Part shown: in pieces, positions 1 through 12,800 of the stretch
How the letters are laid out: each line of letters starts with the position of its first letter
Position numbering within the stretch: the stretch's first letter is position 1
DNA from: Caenorhabditis elegans
Lineage: Eukaryota > Nematoda > Chromadorea > Rhabditida > Rhabditidae
NCBI RefSeq assembly: GCF_000002985.6
Contig: NC_003281.10
Span: 11,036,001 to 11,100,000, forward strand
Reading direction: 5' to 3'
Length of the DNA stretch: 64,000 nucleotides
Made by a program: the position numbers and the translations under genes
Notes under the pieces: generated by a model
Databases searched by the model: none
Seen by the model: only the letters and a program-made list of their open reading frames with translations
Told to the model about the DNA's origin: nothing

Positions 1-836
1 GATTTTCTTCGAATTTTTCAAGCATTTATCACAAAATATTCAATTTTTAAATCAAATTCCATGATAAAACGTAATTTTTTTGAGAATTTCGAACTTTTTT
101 AGACAGAAAAGTTTGAAACATGTGGATTTTCACAGAAATTTCAAGATTTTTTTGTGAATTTTTTCTTTTTCAACAGGGTCTCCAGTTTTTTTCTCAAAAT
201 TTCAGCGATTTTCGGCCGAAAATTCTGAAATTTCAACAAAGGAAAACCCACAAACTACGGTGTGCAACTCCGTGAGTTGCCGTCAAATCCGGTGTTTGCG
301 TACACGAGAAAGCGTTGCGCCTCGAGAGACGCAGACATTCGTATGGGTTTTTTAATTTTTTGTTTTGGAATTCCAATTTTTTCCGCTTTTTCGCGATTTT
401 TCCAGGATTTTCGACGATTTTTTGATGTAATTTTTCATTTTTCATGTTTTTAAAGCATACATTTAATTATGGTGGACTTTAGAACGGCGAAAAATGCTAA
501 ATTTCGAAATTTTAGGACATTTCGTTAACGATAAGAGTTGAAAAGCGGGTTTTCGCTGTCTCTATAATCTTCTGTCCCTTTAATTTTGCCACCTACTCTC
601 TGATTTTCCTCCTTTTTCGCCGGTGGGGTGTCTCCAGCATTCTCCTCCCAATTAATCCCTCCTCGTGTCTGCTTCTTGGCTCCGTGAGCCCGCCCAGCGT
701 CTCCGTCTCTTCAGTTTTCTCGCTTCTCCTCCCTAGAAGGAAGACAGACTTATACGTTCTCCGGTGTGCTCTTTATCTGACGATTTTTTGATACTTTTCT
801 ACAAAATATATTTTTTTCCCCGAAAAACTCCCGGCG
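1..836 (+). promoter_or_regulatory. Upstream region of the first gene
   Basis: No coding exon is supported here. The stretch from about 540 to 780 is CT-rich and richer in GC than its surroundings, the usual look of a C. elegans core promoter. It ends 60 bp before the start codon at 837. A GATAAG-type hexamer sits near 530. Positions 255-335 form a separate GC-richer patch containing a GAGACGCAGA motif, a sequence common in C. elegans promoters. Promoter function is inferred from position and composition only; short open frames in this region look like chance. Confidence 0.4.
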
Positions 837-3800
837 ATGGCCATGAGATTTCGCTCTGAAGTAAGCATTTTTCCTGTAGTTTTTCGTGTGTGTTTTGTGC
901 CGTAATTACCTGAAGAAAATGCAAAATTCTCATGTCTCGGAGCCTCTTTACAGAAGACGCCTTCGAAAAACTTGGGCAGGTTGATGAGAAGTGGTGGAAC
1001 CGCACCAACTTATCACGATCGAAAGGAGAACGTCATCGGTGACACTATTGCAGACAGATTTGAGGTGATTTTATCGATAAATCTGGGTTTTTAGCGGGTA
1101 AATTGATATGAAAATCGGGAAAAATTCGATGAAAATCCAGTTTTTCACGGAAAAATTCGTTAAAAAACAAATTAAGCGTTTTTTTTTAGCGTTATAGGTG
1201 ATTTTATCGATAAATCTGGGTTTTCAGCGGGTAAATTGATATGAAAATCGGGAAAATTCTGCGAAAATCCAATTTTTGGCGAAAAATCTCGTTGAAAATC
1301 AAAATTAGCGCGTTTTTGAGCAATTTCTATGAGATTCCTGGCACTTTTTTTGTGATTTGACGATTTTTCCTGTAAAAACTACTAATTGGCGGGTTTTTTC
1401 TCTATTTTCTCAACAAAATTAAGAAATTTAATTTTTTTTTCCTTCAAAAAAGCAGAAATTGAGTCATTTTTGCTGAAAAGTGTTTTAAACCTTAAAATTA
1501 ATACGAAAATCCAGTTTTTGGCGTGAAATTTCGAATTTTCGACCATTTTTTTTGTGAGTTTCGCCGAAATTTTCAGTGAAAACTAGTAATCGACGTTTAA
1601 AATGTACATTTTTCTTGTTAAAATCAAAAAATTGAGCATCGTACATGATTTTTGAGGGAAAAACGCCGAAAAAGAATCTTTTTTACTCTAAAAAGCCACT
1701 ATTTACACCAAAATTTCACAAAATTCGATTAAAAACTTGGAAAAATCCTATTATTTTCCGAAAAAATTTGGAAAACATCACAAAAAAACTACAACTATAT
1801 TGCAAAAGCGGTAAGAAATTCCGAATTTTAAATACAAAAATTCGAATTTTTCTCCGAAAACATGTTAATCTTCATTAAAAAGCGATTTTCGCAGAAAAAT
1901 CTAATTTAATGATGATTTTTTTCGGATTTTTGAACAAGAAATGTGAAAAATGCGGGAATTTCAGACAAAAATTATGAATTTTTCGGATTTTTTTTCGCCA
2001 AAATGTGCATATTTTCTATATTAAAAAAATCACCTGCACAACAATTTCTGAATAAAGTTTGAGTTCAGTTGCCCGGGTAACATTTTCACTTTTTCTTTAA
2101 AAAAACGTATTTAATTATTTCTTCCAATGTCTAAACTGATAATATTGATAAGAGTTGGGTATAATAAAAATAAATAAATAAATTTCTGTACGACGATGCT
2201 CCGATATTTTGAAAAAATCCACAAAAAATATAATTTCCAGTTCAGTTTTAAAAAAATTTAAATTAAAAAAAAAACAGGTTTTGGAATTTTTGAAAATAAA
2301 GTTTTTAAAATTTCACGCTGAGGGGTACTGTAGGTACAGTACTCTTCCACTTGAATTTTTTAGCGCCGGAACACCGGAGCCTTGTTGTAGATCAAAATAA
2401 TAAATAAAAAAACCTTCGAATTTCTTGCAGACTCGAATCGGAGAGGAAGTCGAACAGCTGGACGGGGACACATTTGAGCTGTTCCTCAAGAATATTCACG
2501 CGAATCGAATTGTTAGTTTTTTGTGCAAAAACTATGCAAATACGCTCTATAGGCAACGATTTGGAATTTTAAAAATCCTACAAAACTGGGCTTAAATCGT
2601 GGCGGGACCCGAAAAAGCGAAAAAAAAACAAGTTACGCGGAAATTCCAGTCGAGACCCACCGAAAAGGGGTGGAGCCCGGCGAAATTGCATCATTTTTCC
2701 CTCAAAAAAAAGTGTCAAAAGTGAGATAAATGTGTTCTTTGAACGGTAGACACCAATGCACTTTTCTTTCTTTTTTCTCGTTTTTTTTGTTGTGAAATCG
2801 ACAATAACAACTGTTCCGATATTTATGCAGTATATTGTTTCACGAATCTGTGATTTTCGCACTTTTTTGTTGAAAAATTGATTAAAAATAGCGAAAGTTT
2901 CGCAAAAAATAGATTTTAATCATAGGAAATCTCAAAAAAAAAACTTTGAAAAATGACCAAAGTAACGAAATTTTCAGTTTGTGTTATGCTCGAAAAAAGA
3001 TTTTCCAGTTTTTATAATTAAAAAGTGCTCAATCTAGCTAAATTATAAGAAAAAGCGACTTTTTACACCATTTTTTTTAAATTAAAAATTGCAATATTAG
3101 CTTCCTAAAATTTTTTAAATTGATCAAAAATCAGAATTTTCTTGTCAAAAATACGGATAAGTGTGAAAATAATAGTTTTTAAACAATAATTGGAAAATTC
3201 TCGTTCAAAACTCCCTCCACAAAACCCTACAAAAATCGTAAAAATGCTCATTTTCCAATTTTTTTCTACTAGCTTCTCCTTTTTAAATTCTTAAAAACTA
3301 ATCAAACCACCTCTTCAAAAATTCCACTCTGCTCAAATTATAGCCAAAACTTTTCCCAAGGTTCCCTCAGAACAGTGGGAGAGGGTCCCCTGGCGCCAAA
3401 TGCGCTCCACTGCGAATACGATGATTTTCACACTCTGCTCGTTTGTGCTGCTGTGTGTGTGTGTATCTGTGTGCATCATCCTCACCACTTCTTCTTTTTC
3501 TTTCGTTTTTTTTTCGTGTTGCTGCTGTGGGTATTCTCCTGTTTGTTGTGTGGTTTTTTCTATTGGACGAGCGGTTCAGTTAGTTTGCAAGTACCTCCGT
3601 GTGTGCATAATTTAGGTTTGCACTGAAAAATATTTGAAATTAGGAAAAATAACATTTTTATTCATTTTGAGAATTTTTCCAACTCCTAAAAGTTCCAAAA
3701 AATAGTCTGAAACATTTAAATTACTGCAGAAATTGTAAAAAATTAGACAAAAGTTCTAAATATCGTGATTTTCCGTGATTTTTTGCATTATTTCATCGAT

Positions 3801-6800
3801 TTTTTCATATGTGTAATTCCCCCAAAAAGTTACGTATTTGAGGAAATTTACTTGCTGGTATTTTCAAAAATTCAGTGCATACATACGGTAAATCTATAAG
3901 TTTATAGGATTTCTTGGAGATTATAAGTTGAAAATTAGAGACATTTTTGCTATCCTACAGTAACCCTGAACTAATCTTTGAAAAAATACCAATTTTATAT
4001 TTAATTCAGGGGTGGGTAGCAAACAGAGGTGGGCGGATATTTTTTTCGGATATTTTCTAATAATGAATTTATCAATAAGTATTGATGTAGTTATTCTGGA
4101 AGAAATGTATCCGAACAAAAGAGTAACTATTAAGCAACATTTTAATATGATAAAACCTAGAAAAATTCTACAAGTTTTCTGTATAAACGATATGCAAGTC
4201 CATTATCCGATATCCGTAATATCCGATGTTGCTCGGCTAATAAGTTTTAAGGTCTCGGTAAGGAAAACTTGTAGAATTTTTCTAGGTTTTATCATATTAA
4301 AATGTTGCTTAATAGTTACTCTTTGGTTTGGATACATTTCTTCCAGAATAACTACATCAATACTTATTGATAAATTCATTATTAGAAAATATCCGAAAAA
4401 ATATCCGCCCACCTCTGGTGGCAAACGATTTTTTCCGGAAAATTGTCTTTTCTCAAAGTTTCCGGAAAAACAGCAATTGCCGAAAATGAAACTTTCCGGC
4501 AAATTGCCGAAATTGTAACTTTCCGAAAAATCGGCAGAATGACAGAATTGAAAATTTTCGACAAATCGGCAAAATGGCAGAATTGTAAGTTTCCGGCTAA
4601 CCGGCAATTTACCGACCCCTGATTGAATTCTTCATTTTGAACCTTTTTTTTCATTAAAAAAACAATTTCCCACGCCGAAAATAGGTGAACTGATATCTAT
4701 CATTTCATCCTTCTTCTTATCACTTTTCCTTTTATTTTTTTCTTCATTTTCTCTCCCCAATATCACACCTGTTGACATAACCCTTACACACACACACACA
4801 CACACGTGTGTGGGCAACAACGAAGATTTGCTACTGCTTTTTGCAAGAAAAAAGTGAAAAATTGTTGTTTTTCTTTGTAGTTTTTGCAGAATTATTTGAA
4901 TTTCATCACATTTTTATTATTTTGAAGAGAGAAAAAAAAATGCCGTTTAGAATGATGCAATTTAGTGGGAACATTGTCGAGAATTTTTTAAGTGACGCAA
5001 ATTTCCTTAAGTTTTTTTAAACTGTAAATTCAGAAAAAAAACCGCTGAAAAATCGAAATAAGGGCAAAAACTAGGGAAATTATTTCAAAAAAATTGAATG
5101 AACTCGTAGAGAAAAGTCATATTTAAAGATAAATTTTCGTCTGAAAAATCTGAAGAGCTCCGCGAAAAGTTTGGAAAAATTCTGGAATTTCTGAAAAGTT
5201 CGAGATTTTTTTTTGTAGCTAAAAAATTGCGTTCAGCTTTTTAGACAAAAGTCTCCTAAACTAGAATATTTAGAGAAAAAAATTTCCAAATTAGAAAAAA
5301 TTTTGCCTGAAAAATCTGAAATCTCTATAGAGAAAGTTGTGAAATTTCTGAAAATTTTTGAAAAAAAACTCGATTTTCTACAGTAACCCGCCACCGGCAT
5401 TTTTTCTCGCTTTTTATGGTTTCTTGTTAATGGAGGAGGCTGTCTTTTGAGCATTTTCTCATTAACATAACAATAAAAAATTTGTGCTCTTTCAAATTGT
5501 GTGTGACACATTATTAGGATGGAATTGGAGGGCTACTGTGGTTTTTTTTTGCGGAAAAAATGTTTTGTTTTGAATTTTGGGGGTAAAATAATACTATTTT
5601 CGTGATAATATTTTGAAAAAATGATTTTCCTCGAAATTTGGCTTAAAATAGTTTATTCGAGACATATTTTACTATTTTTTTGAGCCAAAAATACGGTACC
5701 TGGTCTCGACACGACAAAAAATAGCATTTTGTAAAATTAAAAAAGGTGTGTTTTTCGATGAAATATAAATTCATTTCCTTTAGAAAAAAATAAATATAGG
5801 AATAAAAATGCTTGAAAAACCGAAACGAAAAAAAAAATTGAAATTACAGTATTTTTAAAGGCGCACACCTACTCGCGTATTTTTTGGCTCAAAAATCGTA
5901 GAATTACGCGTATTTGTAATATTCAGGACTTAGCGAATTTTCGGGATTTTTAGTTTAAAAAAAATTAATTTTTATAGGAAAAATAAGATTAAAGACGGAA
6001 CTTTTGAAGTTAAAAATAAATTAATTTTGCCTCTTTTTCCTTAAAAACTCCCCCAAAAGATGAAAAATAATGCAAAAAAAATTAGTTTGCAGAACTATCT
6101 GCCGGAGGAACCATCAACATCATCTGCTACAGCTGCTGGTGAAGGGGAATCGACAGAAAATCATATCTCAATAATGGGTCTTGTCGATGAGGCGAAAAAG
6201 CGTCTGAACGCGGAAATCACCGAGCAGCATAATCGGAATACGGCAAATGCGAAAACTTCGTTAGTTTTTTGCTTTTTTTTTGTTTGATTGTCTGGAAAAA
6301 AGCTAAAAATTGACTAAAAATCCATGAAAATTCGCTCAAAATAATATGAAAAAGTGAAATTTTCGAAATTTTGGCGCCTAAAAATGTAAAATGCATGAAT
6401 TTTCAAACAAAAGGTTGGATTTCCAGTGCAAAAATCTAAAAATTCGAACAAAAATTACTTTATTACAAGCATTTCGCCTCGAGACCCGTTTCATCGGAGA
6501 TATTCTGCGCCTTTAAATAAACCAACAGTTTTGGAACTTCTCTACTAAAATTTCGAACAAATTTATGTTTTCCGGATGTAAAACTGGGAAAAATCGCAGA
6601 AAAGTTGCGAAAATTTTGAATTTTGCTCTAAAACCCCCAAATTTTGTGCTAAATTTAATATGAAAAGTGGAAAAAAATTAATTTTTTTTTAAATTCAAAA
6701 AAATCTTGCATGTTCTGCTGTGCTATTTACACCACTGCAAGTGAAAATTTGGTTGAAATGCTCGAAATTTCATTAAAAACGTGCTCATTTTGCTCCAAAA

Positions 6801-9800
6801 ATGTGAAAAATCGAAAAATCGACGAATTTTAATTTAAAAATCGGGAAAAAAATGCTTTCGAGACTGATTTTTTCCGAAATTTCGAGCAATTTTCCATAAT
6901 TCATCCCCTCACTAACACTTTTTTTAACCAATTAATTTTCGATTTTTGCAGCGTCAAATTCGACGAGGTTATCGATTTCATCGATGATGGGTACTAACAT
7001 TTCTAACGACGAATTCGCACGAATTTTCTAACATTTCTCAAAATTTCAGCGAGGAAGTGATCGAAAAACCACCACCGCCGGCCGTTCGTGTCATCACAAA
7101 ACCACCACACAATATGACATTGCCAATTTGTGGAAATCCTGTCACTGATTATGATAAAATCAATGAAATGAATGGGTGAATACCGCGAAAAATTGAATTT
7201 TCTAGTGAAAAAATTGAAAAATTTGAACAAAAATGGTCTAAATACAAGGATTTCGCTGCAAGACCCGTTTTTAGAAAAAAAATGGGAAAAAAAAACAAAC
7301 GTTTCGCGAATTTTTTGTAAAATTTCGTGCAAAATTCCAGAAAAAAAACTGAATTTTCATGCAACAATGACGTAATTACAAGCATTTCGCCGCGAGACCC
7401 ATTGCCTAAACTGGCAAAATCTCAGCAATTTCTGTTTTTTTTTTAACGCTAAAAATCTTGAAATTTCAATGGAAAATGCTAATTTTTAACTGAAACTTCA
7501 GCTTTCTCCCCGAATTTCGCCCGAAATTATTGAAAATTCCCGAAACTCTTCAAGTGTTTTTGTGTGAAAATTCCGTGAAAAATGCGAAAAATGGCGGTTT
7601 TTTTCACTGAACATTACTCTTTTGCACTAGAAACCACACATTCTCCAAGGAAATACTCGAAAACCGCCCTAAAATGTGCCGAAACCCTCCTTTTCTATCA
7701 AAAATCACATTTTTACACAAAGTAGACGGTTTTCGAGTATTTTTTAGTGAAAAACGGTAATTTTTCTCATTTTTCACGTTAAAAAGCATTTTAAATGGCT
7801 GAAAATCTGAAATTTTAAAGTTCTTCACTAAAAAACTACATAATTTTCAATTATTTTTTTCAGACTTGACGGCGAGAATCACATGTTCAAACCGGAGCAA
7901 CTGCTGGATCCATTTTCACGAATGGAAATGGGACAAATGGCACAAGCGGTCGACGATCTTGATTTGGAAAAAGTGGAGAAAAGTCAGAAGAATTACAAGT
8001 GTAATGAGGTAGAAATTGGGAAAATTTTCGCGAAAAGTTGAGAAATTTATCAATTTTTTGCAGCAAGAACAACTCGATTGGCTCATGGAGAGACGGCTCA
8101 TTGAATTCAAAAAATATAATGTTCTGGGACCAGGTAAATCGACGATTTAACGAGGAAAAATCATGGAAAACTGCCTGGAAACTGATAAAATCACCGGAAA
8201 TTGTCATTTTTGACCAGAAATCGGCGATTTTTTGAAGCTTTTTACTTCAAAAATGCATTAAGAAGAAGCAATTTTGACCAAAAATGAGCGGAAATTTGAA
8301 GTGTTGAGTTTAAAATTCATGAAAATTGCCATCCGGCAATATTCTGAAGTTCTCACTTAAAAAATCGCCAATTTCGACTGTAAATCTGCAATTTTTCAGC
8401 ATTTTTGCATCAATTTTCAAAAGAAATGGTCAATTTTGGCTGAAAACAAGCCAAATTTTTAAAATTTTCGCTACAAAATTCCTAAAAATCGGCGATTTTT
8501 CGAAGTTTTTGAATGAAAAATCATAGGAAACAGCCAATTTCGACCGTATTTAATAGGCAATATTTTGACTTTTTCGCATTGAAAAAATATTGAAAATTGT
8601 CAATTTCGACTGTAAACCGACGATCTTTTGAAGTTTTTCAACCGAATTTCATGGGAAATTGTCAGTTTTTACTGAAAATTAGTGATTTTTGAATCAAAAT
8701 TCATCAAAAATCGTCAATTTTGGCTGAAAATAGGCGATTTTTCGAAGTTTTTAAATTAAAAACTCATAGAAAATGGCCTAATTTCGGCCGTAAATCAACG
8801 ATATTTAGAAGTTTTTTTCAATCGAATTTCATAGAAAATTGTCAGTTTTGACTGAAAATCAGCGATTTTTCAGCATTTTTACATTAATTTTAATGAAAAA
8901 TGCCCAATTTTTACTATAATTTCGAAAATTTCAGCATCAAAAGGCGAATTCTCGGCATTCATGGAAAGCCTATCGACACCAGTTATCTCATGTGATGTGG
9001 GTGTCACGAATCCTCTCTCCGCTCCAAATTATTCAACATTTCAATGCCTGACACCAAATGGTCGACTACTTCCAGCAGTTCCACGAAAGTATCCATCACA
9101 ATCAGAGCCACCACCGAGAAGCCGTCCGGCTCCACAGAAGCCTCCGATTACGATAATGCTTCAGTCGAACTCACGGCTCACGGCCAATAATACAATTACT
9201 CCACCATCGTCAGCTTCAACATCGCCTCCGCCACCGGATCCGGAAAATCAGAAGAAGAAGAAGAAGCTCAAAAAGGCTGATGAGTCTGAAGATCACGAAG
9301 AAGCCGAGGAGGAAGAGGATAAGGAAAATGAGATTAGTGTCGAGGAACGAGAGGCTCGACGTGCGAAAAATCGAAAAATACGGGAGAAAAAGGCCAGAAA
9401 GAAGGCCGCTCAGGAGGCCAGACAGGCTGCCGAGGAGGCCCGGCAGGCCGAACATTTGCAACGAGAGGAGAGGATTCTGGCGAACAGCGTTGTGAGGATG
9501 GCCTTGCAAGAAGGGGTGCGGGCTTATTTTTTGGTCCTTTTGACCGAAAAGAAACCTACCGAAATTTTGGAGTTGTGGGCTTCGAAAATGGGAAATTTTG
9601 ATGCAAAAATTCATTTTTGCATTAAAATTCTTGAAAATTCCATTTTTGGCTGTAAAATCGACGATATTTTGAAGTTTTCGCTTGTTGAATCCTGAAAAAT
9701 CGTGAATTTCGCCGAAAATCGGTGATTTTACAAGGATTTTCTATCAAACATCACGAAAAATCGACATTTTTGACTGAAAACGAGCGAAATTTTGGAATTT

Positions 9801-12800
9801 TGAGTTTCAAAATTCCAGATATTGCCAGTTTTGACTGGAAATCGGCGATTTTTGCTCCGAATTTCGTGAAAAATCGTCAACTTCGACCCTAACTGGGCGA
9901 TTTTTAACGTTTTCGCATCGATTTTAATGAGAAATACTAAATTTTGAAGTTTTCAACTTCAAAATTCTTGAAAATCGGCGATTTTTTGAATCAGAACTCA
10001 TCAAAAATCGTCATTTTCGACCGAAATTCGGCGATTTTTCCAATTTTTTGTATCGAATTTCTTGAGAAGCGGTCAATTTTGTCAGAAATACGCGAAAAAA
10101 TGCCAAAAATCTTTCAATATTGCTCAATTTATGTGGAAAAATCGTTAATTTTGGCCTGAAAATTGGCAAAACTCGTAGTTTTTCCCGTGAAATTGACTTT
10201 TAGACTCAATTTTCCCATTTAAAACTGGAATTTTTGAGTTTTTTTGCGATAAAATTGACAAAATTCTCAGCTTTTCCAGTGAAATTTTGTAAAGTTACCT
10301 TAAAAATTAGCTCTAACTTTGACTTTTAGACTCGATTTTCCCATTTAAAAGTAGAATTTCTCTGTTTTTCGACGGTTTTTGCCAGTAAAATGGGTGAAAT
10401 TTTAGATTTTCTCCCAATTTTTGAGTAAAAAGTTCCCCCCGCGGGGGCAAATTTCGAAATTTTTTAATCAAAAATTGGGAGAAAATCTAAAATTTCACCC
10501 ATTTTACTGACAAAAACCGTCGAAAAACAGAGAAATTCGACTTTTAAATGGGAAAATCGAGTCTAAAAGTCAAAGTTCGAGCTAATTTTTAAGATAAATT
10601 TACAAAATTTCACGGGAAAAAGGTACACTGTTGCCATTCCCTTTTTGTTGAAATAGAAACTTTCTCTCCGCCGTTTGTCGACTGATTTCGATTCCCTCCC
10701 GTATCATAAGAAGAACTCTGAGTGTGTTTCGTTTTCTCCGTCCGTTTTCTTTGCCATTCTGTGTGTTTTTCTCCGTCTACTTCTCTCTTACTTTATTCGA
10801 ATTATCAGTGATAAGGAAGAACGTAAGAGAGGCGATTTGATTTGGTTCAAGACTTTTTTTTCAACAAATTCGACGAAAATCAGACAGAAAATGAGATTTT
10901 CTCGACAATTTTGTGATTTTCGCGCTAAAAAACTCGAAATTTCCCAAGAAAGTTGCTGAAATCTGAGATAATCGACCGAAACAACGGAAAATGCACATTT
11001 TTTTAATCAAAAACTCGAAAACTTGACGAAAATCGCCCAAAATTCTGCAATTTTGGCGCAAAAATTCCGTATTACCGTAGGGCTCGACACGATAAATTTT
11101 TGTTAAATTCGAAAAGGCATGTGGCTTTGAAGAGTACTGTAATTTCAAATGATTTTGAGCAAAAGTTCGGAACTACAGTAATCTTTAAAGGCACACACCT
11201 TTCCACATTTAACAAAATTTTGTCGTTTGGAGACCCGTGTTACGGTATTTTTGGCGCCAAAATTGCAGAATTTTGGTCGATTTTCGTCAATTTTTCGAGT
11301 TTTGGATGAAAATTTGCATTTTCCGTCACTTTCTCCGGAAAATTTGCATTTTAACTCGGAATTTTCGAATTTTTTCGCAAAATTTTTCCGAATTTTTATT
11401 AATAACTAGATCAAAAAAATGATCTATTTTTGACTTACCGGCGCGGATTTTTCGATTTGTCATTCGATTTGTTCAGCGAAACCGATTTTTATCGATTTTC
11501 GGCTCATTTCTTTCGAATTTTGTGGATTTTCTGTTGATTTCGATGACTTTTCCGGCCTCACATGCTGTTTTCTCGGTCTAAAAGAGCACAAAACGTGCTC
11601 CCCGTGCTCTTTTTTATCAGTTGACTATCAGAATGGCACCACTATTTGCAGGAAAATTTCCGAATAATCAATTATTATAGTGGTTTTTTTTCGTTTTTCT
11701 TGTTTTTACCTGTCGGAAATTGCGAAATTTCGATTTTTCTCGCTGAATTATTGCAGAAAATGGCAATTTTATCTTCAAAATTCAGTTTTCTCGCTGAATT
11801 TGAGCTGGAATTCGGTTTTTTTCTCGAAAATTTAGAAGATTGTGAAATTTTTACTGTGTTTTTCGGAAAATTTCGAAATTTGTGTCTAAACGATGATAAT
11901 TTTAAACATTTTTTTGTAAATTTTCTTTTAAAATTAAACATTTTCGGCAAAAAAACGCTTTAAAATGACCTGTTTTATGCAATTTTAGACTGAAAAGAGG
12001 TGGAGCGAAGGTTTTGCAAGTCTGCGGCGCGGTTTAATGCCTGTGGATTTACGAAAGGGTTTTGTACTACACGTGGACAAGTTTTTGGATGAAATTCATG
12101 TTTTTAAACCGGTTTTCTTGATTTTTTTGCATTTAACATTAAAAATCATTAATATTTTTTTGATTTTATAATATTTTTTCCCTCGGAATATTATAAAAAT
12201 GAAAATATTAATGATTTTGAAGGTGAAAATTAAAAAAGAATTAGCGAAAATGGTCCGAAAACAAGAATTTTAGCCAAAAACTTGTCCACGTGTAGTACAA
12301 AACCCTTTCGTAAATCTACATGCATCAAACCGCGCCGCAGGCTTGCAAAACCTTAAAACCGCCTCATCTTTAGTCCGAAAATTTAGAATTTTAAAATAAA
12401 ATCTAGGTTTTTATCGATTTTTATCGAAAAAGTTAAAATTTTGCAATTTCCGGTGCCAACACTGCAATTTTCTGACGAATTTGAGAGAAAACATTGATTT
12501 TTTAAAGGTTCCGTGCAAAATAATGCTGAAATCCGTATTTTTCTTAAAAATTTGATTTTCTTGCAATTTTCAATTGAAATTCTTGAATTCGCGCACAATT
12601 TTGGATGAAGAAATTAAAAATTTCAACAATTTTCACACGAAAATTAGCATTTTTTAAATAATTTTTCTCTATTTTTAAGATTTGGCACCACCACCGGCGC
12701 TTGACACTGTAATGCGTTTTTCAAGATATATATTTTTTTTTCTCTTTTTCTCTCTTACTCTCTCGTTTTCTCTCGCTCTTCACCACTTTTTCTCGAAAAA

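Noticed and set aside
3375..3626. Frames of 71-83 codons with hydrophobic content
   Set aside because: They come from a TG/CT-rich simple-sequence patch (GTGTGTGTGT, TTTTTTTTC). Hydrophobicity follows from T-rich codons.
4012..4654. Several overlapping open frames of 90-168 codons on both strands
   Set aside because: They lie in the arms of the nested palindromes, so the same peptide is read from each strand. There is no splice pattern and no family resemblance.
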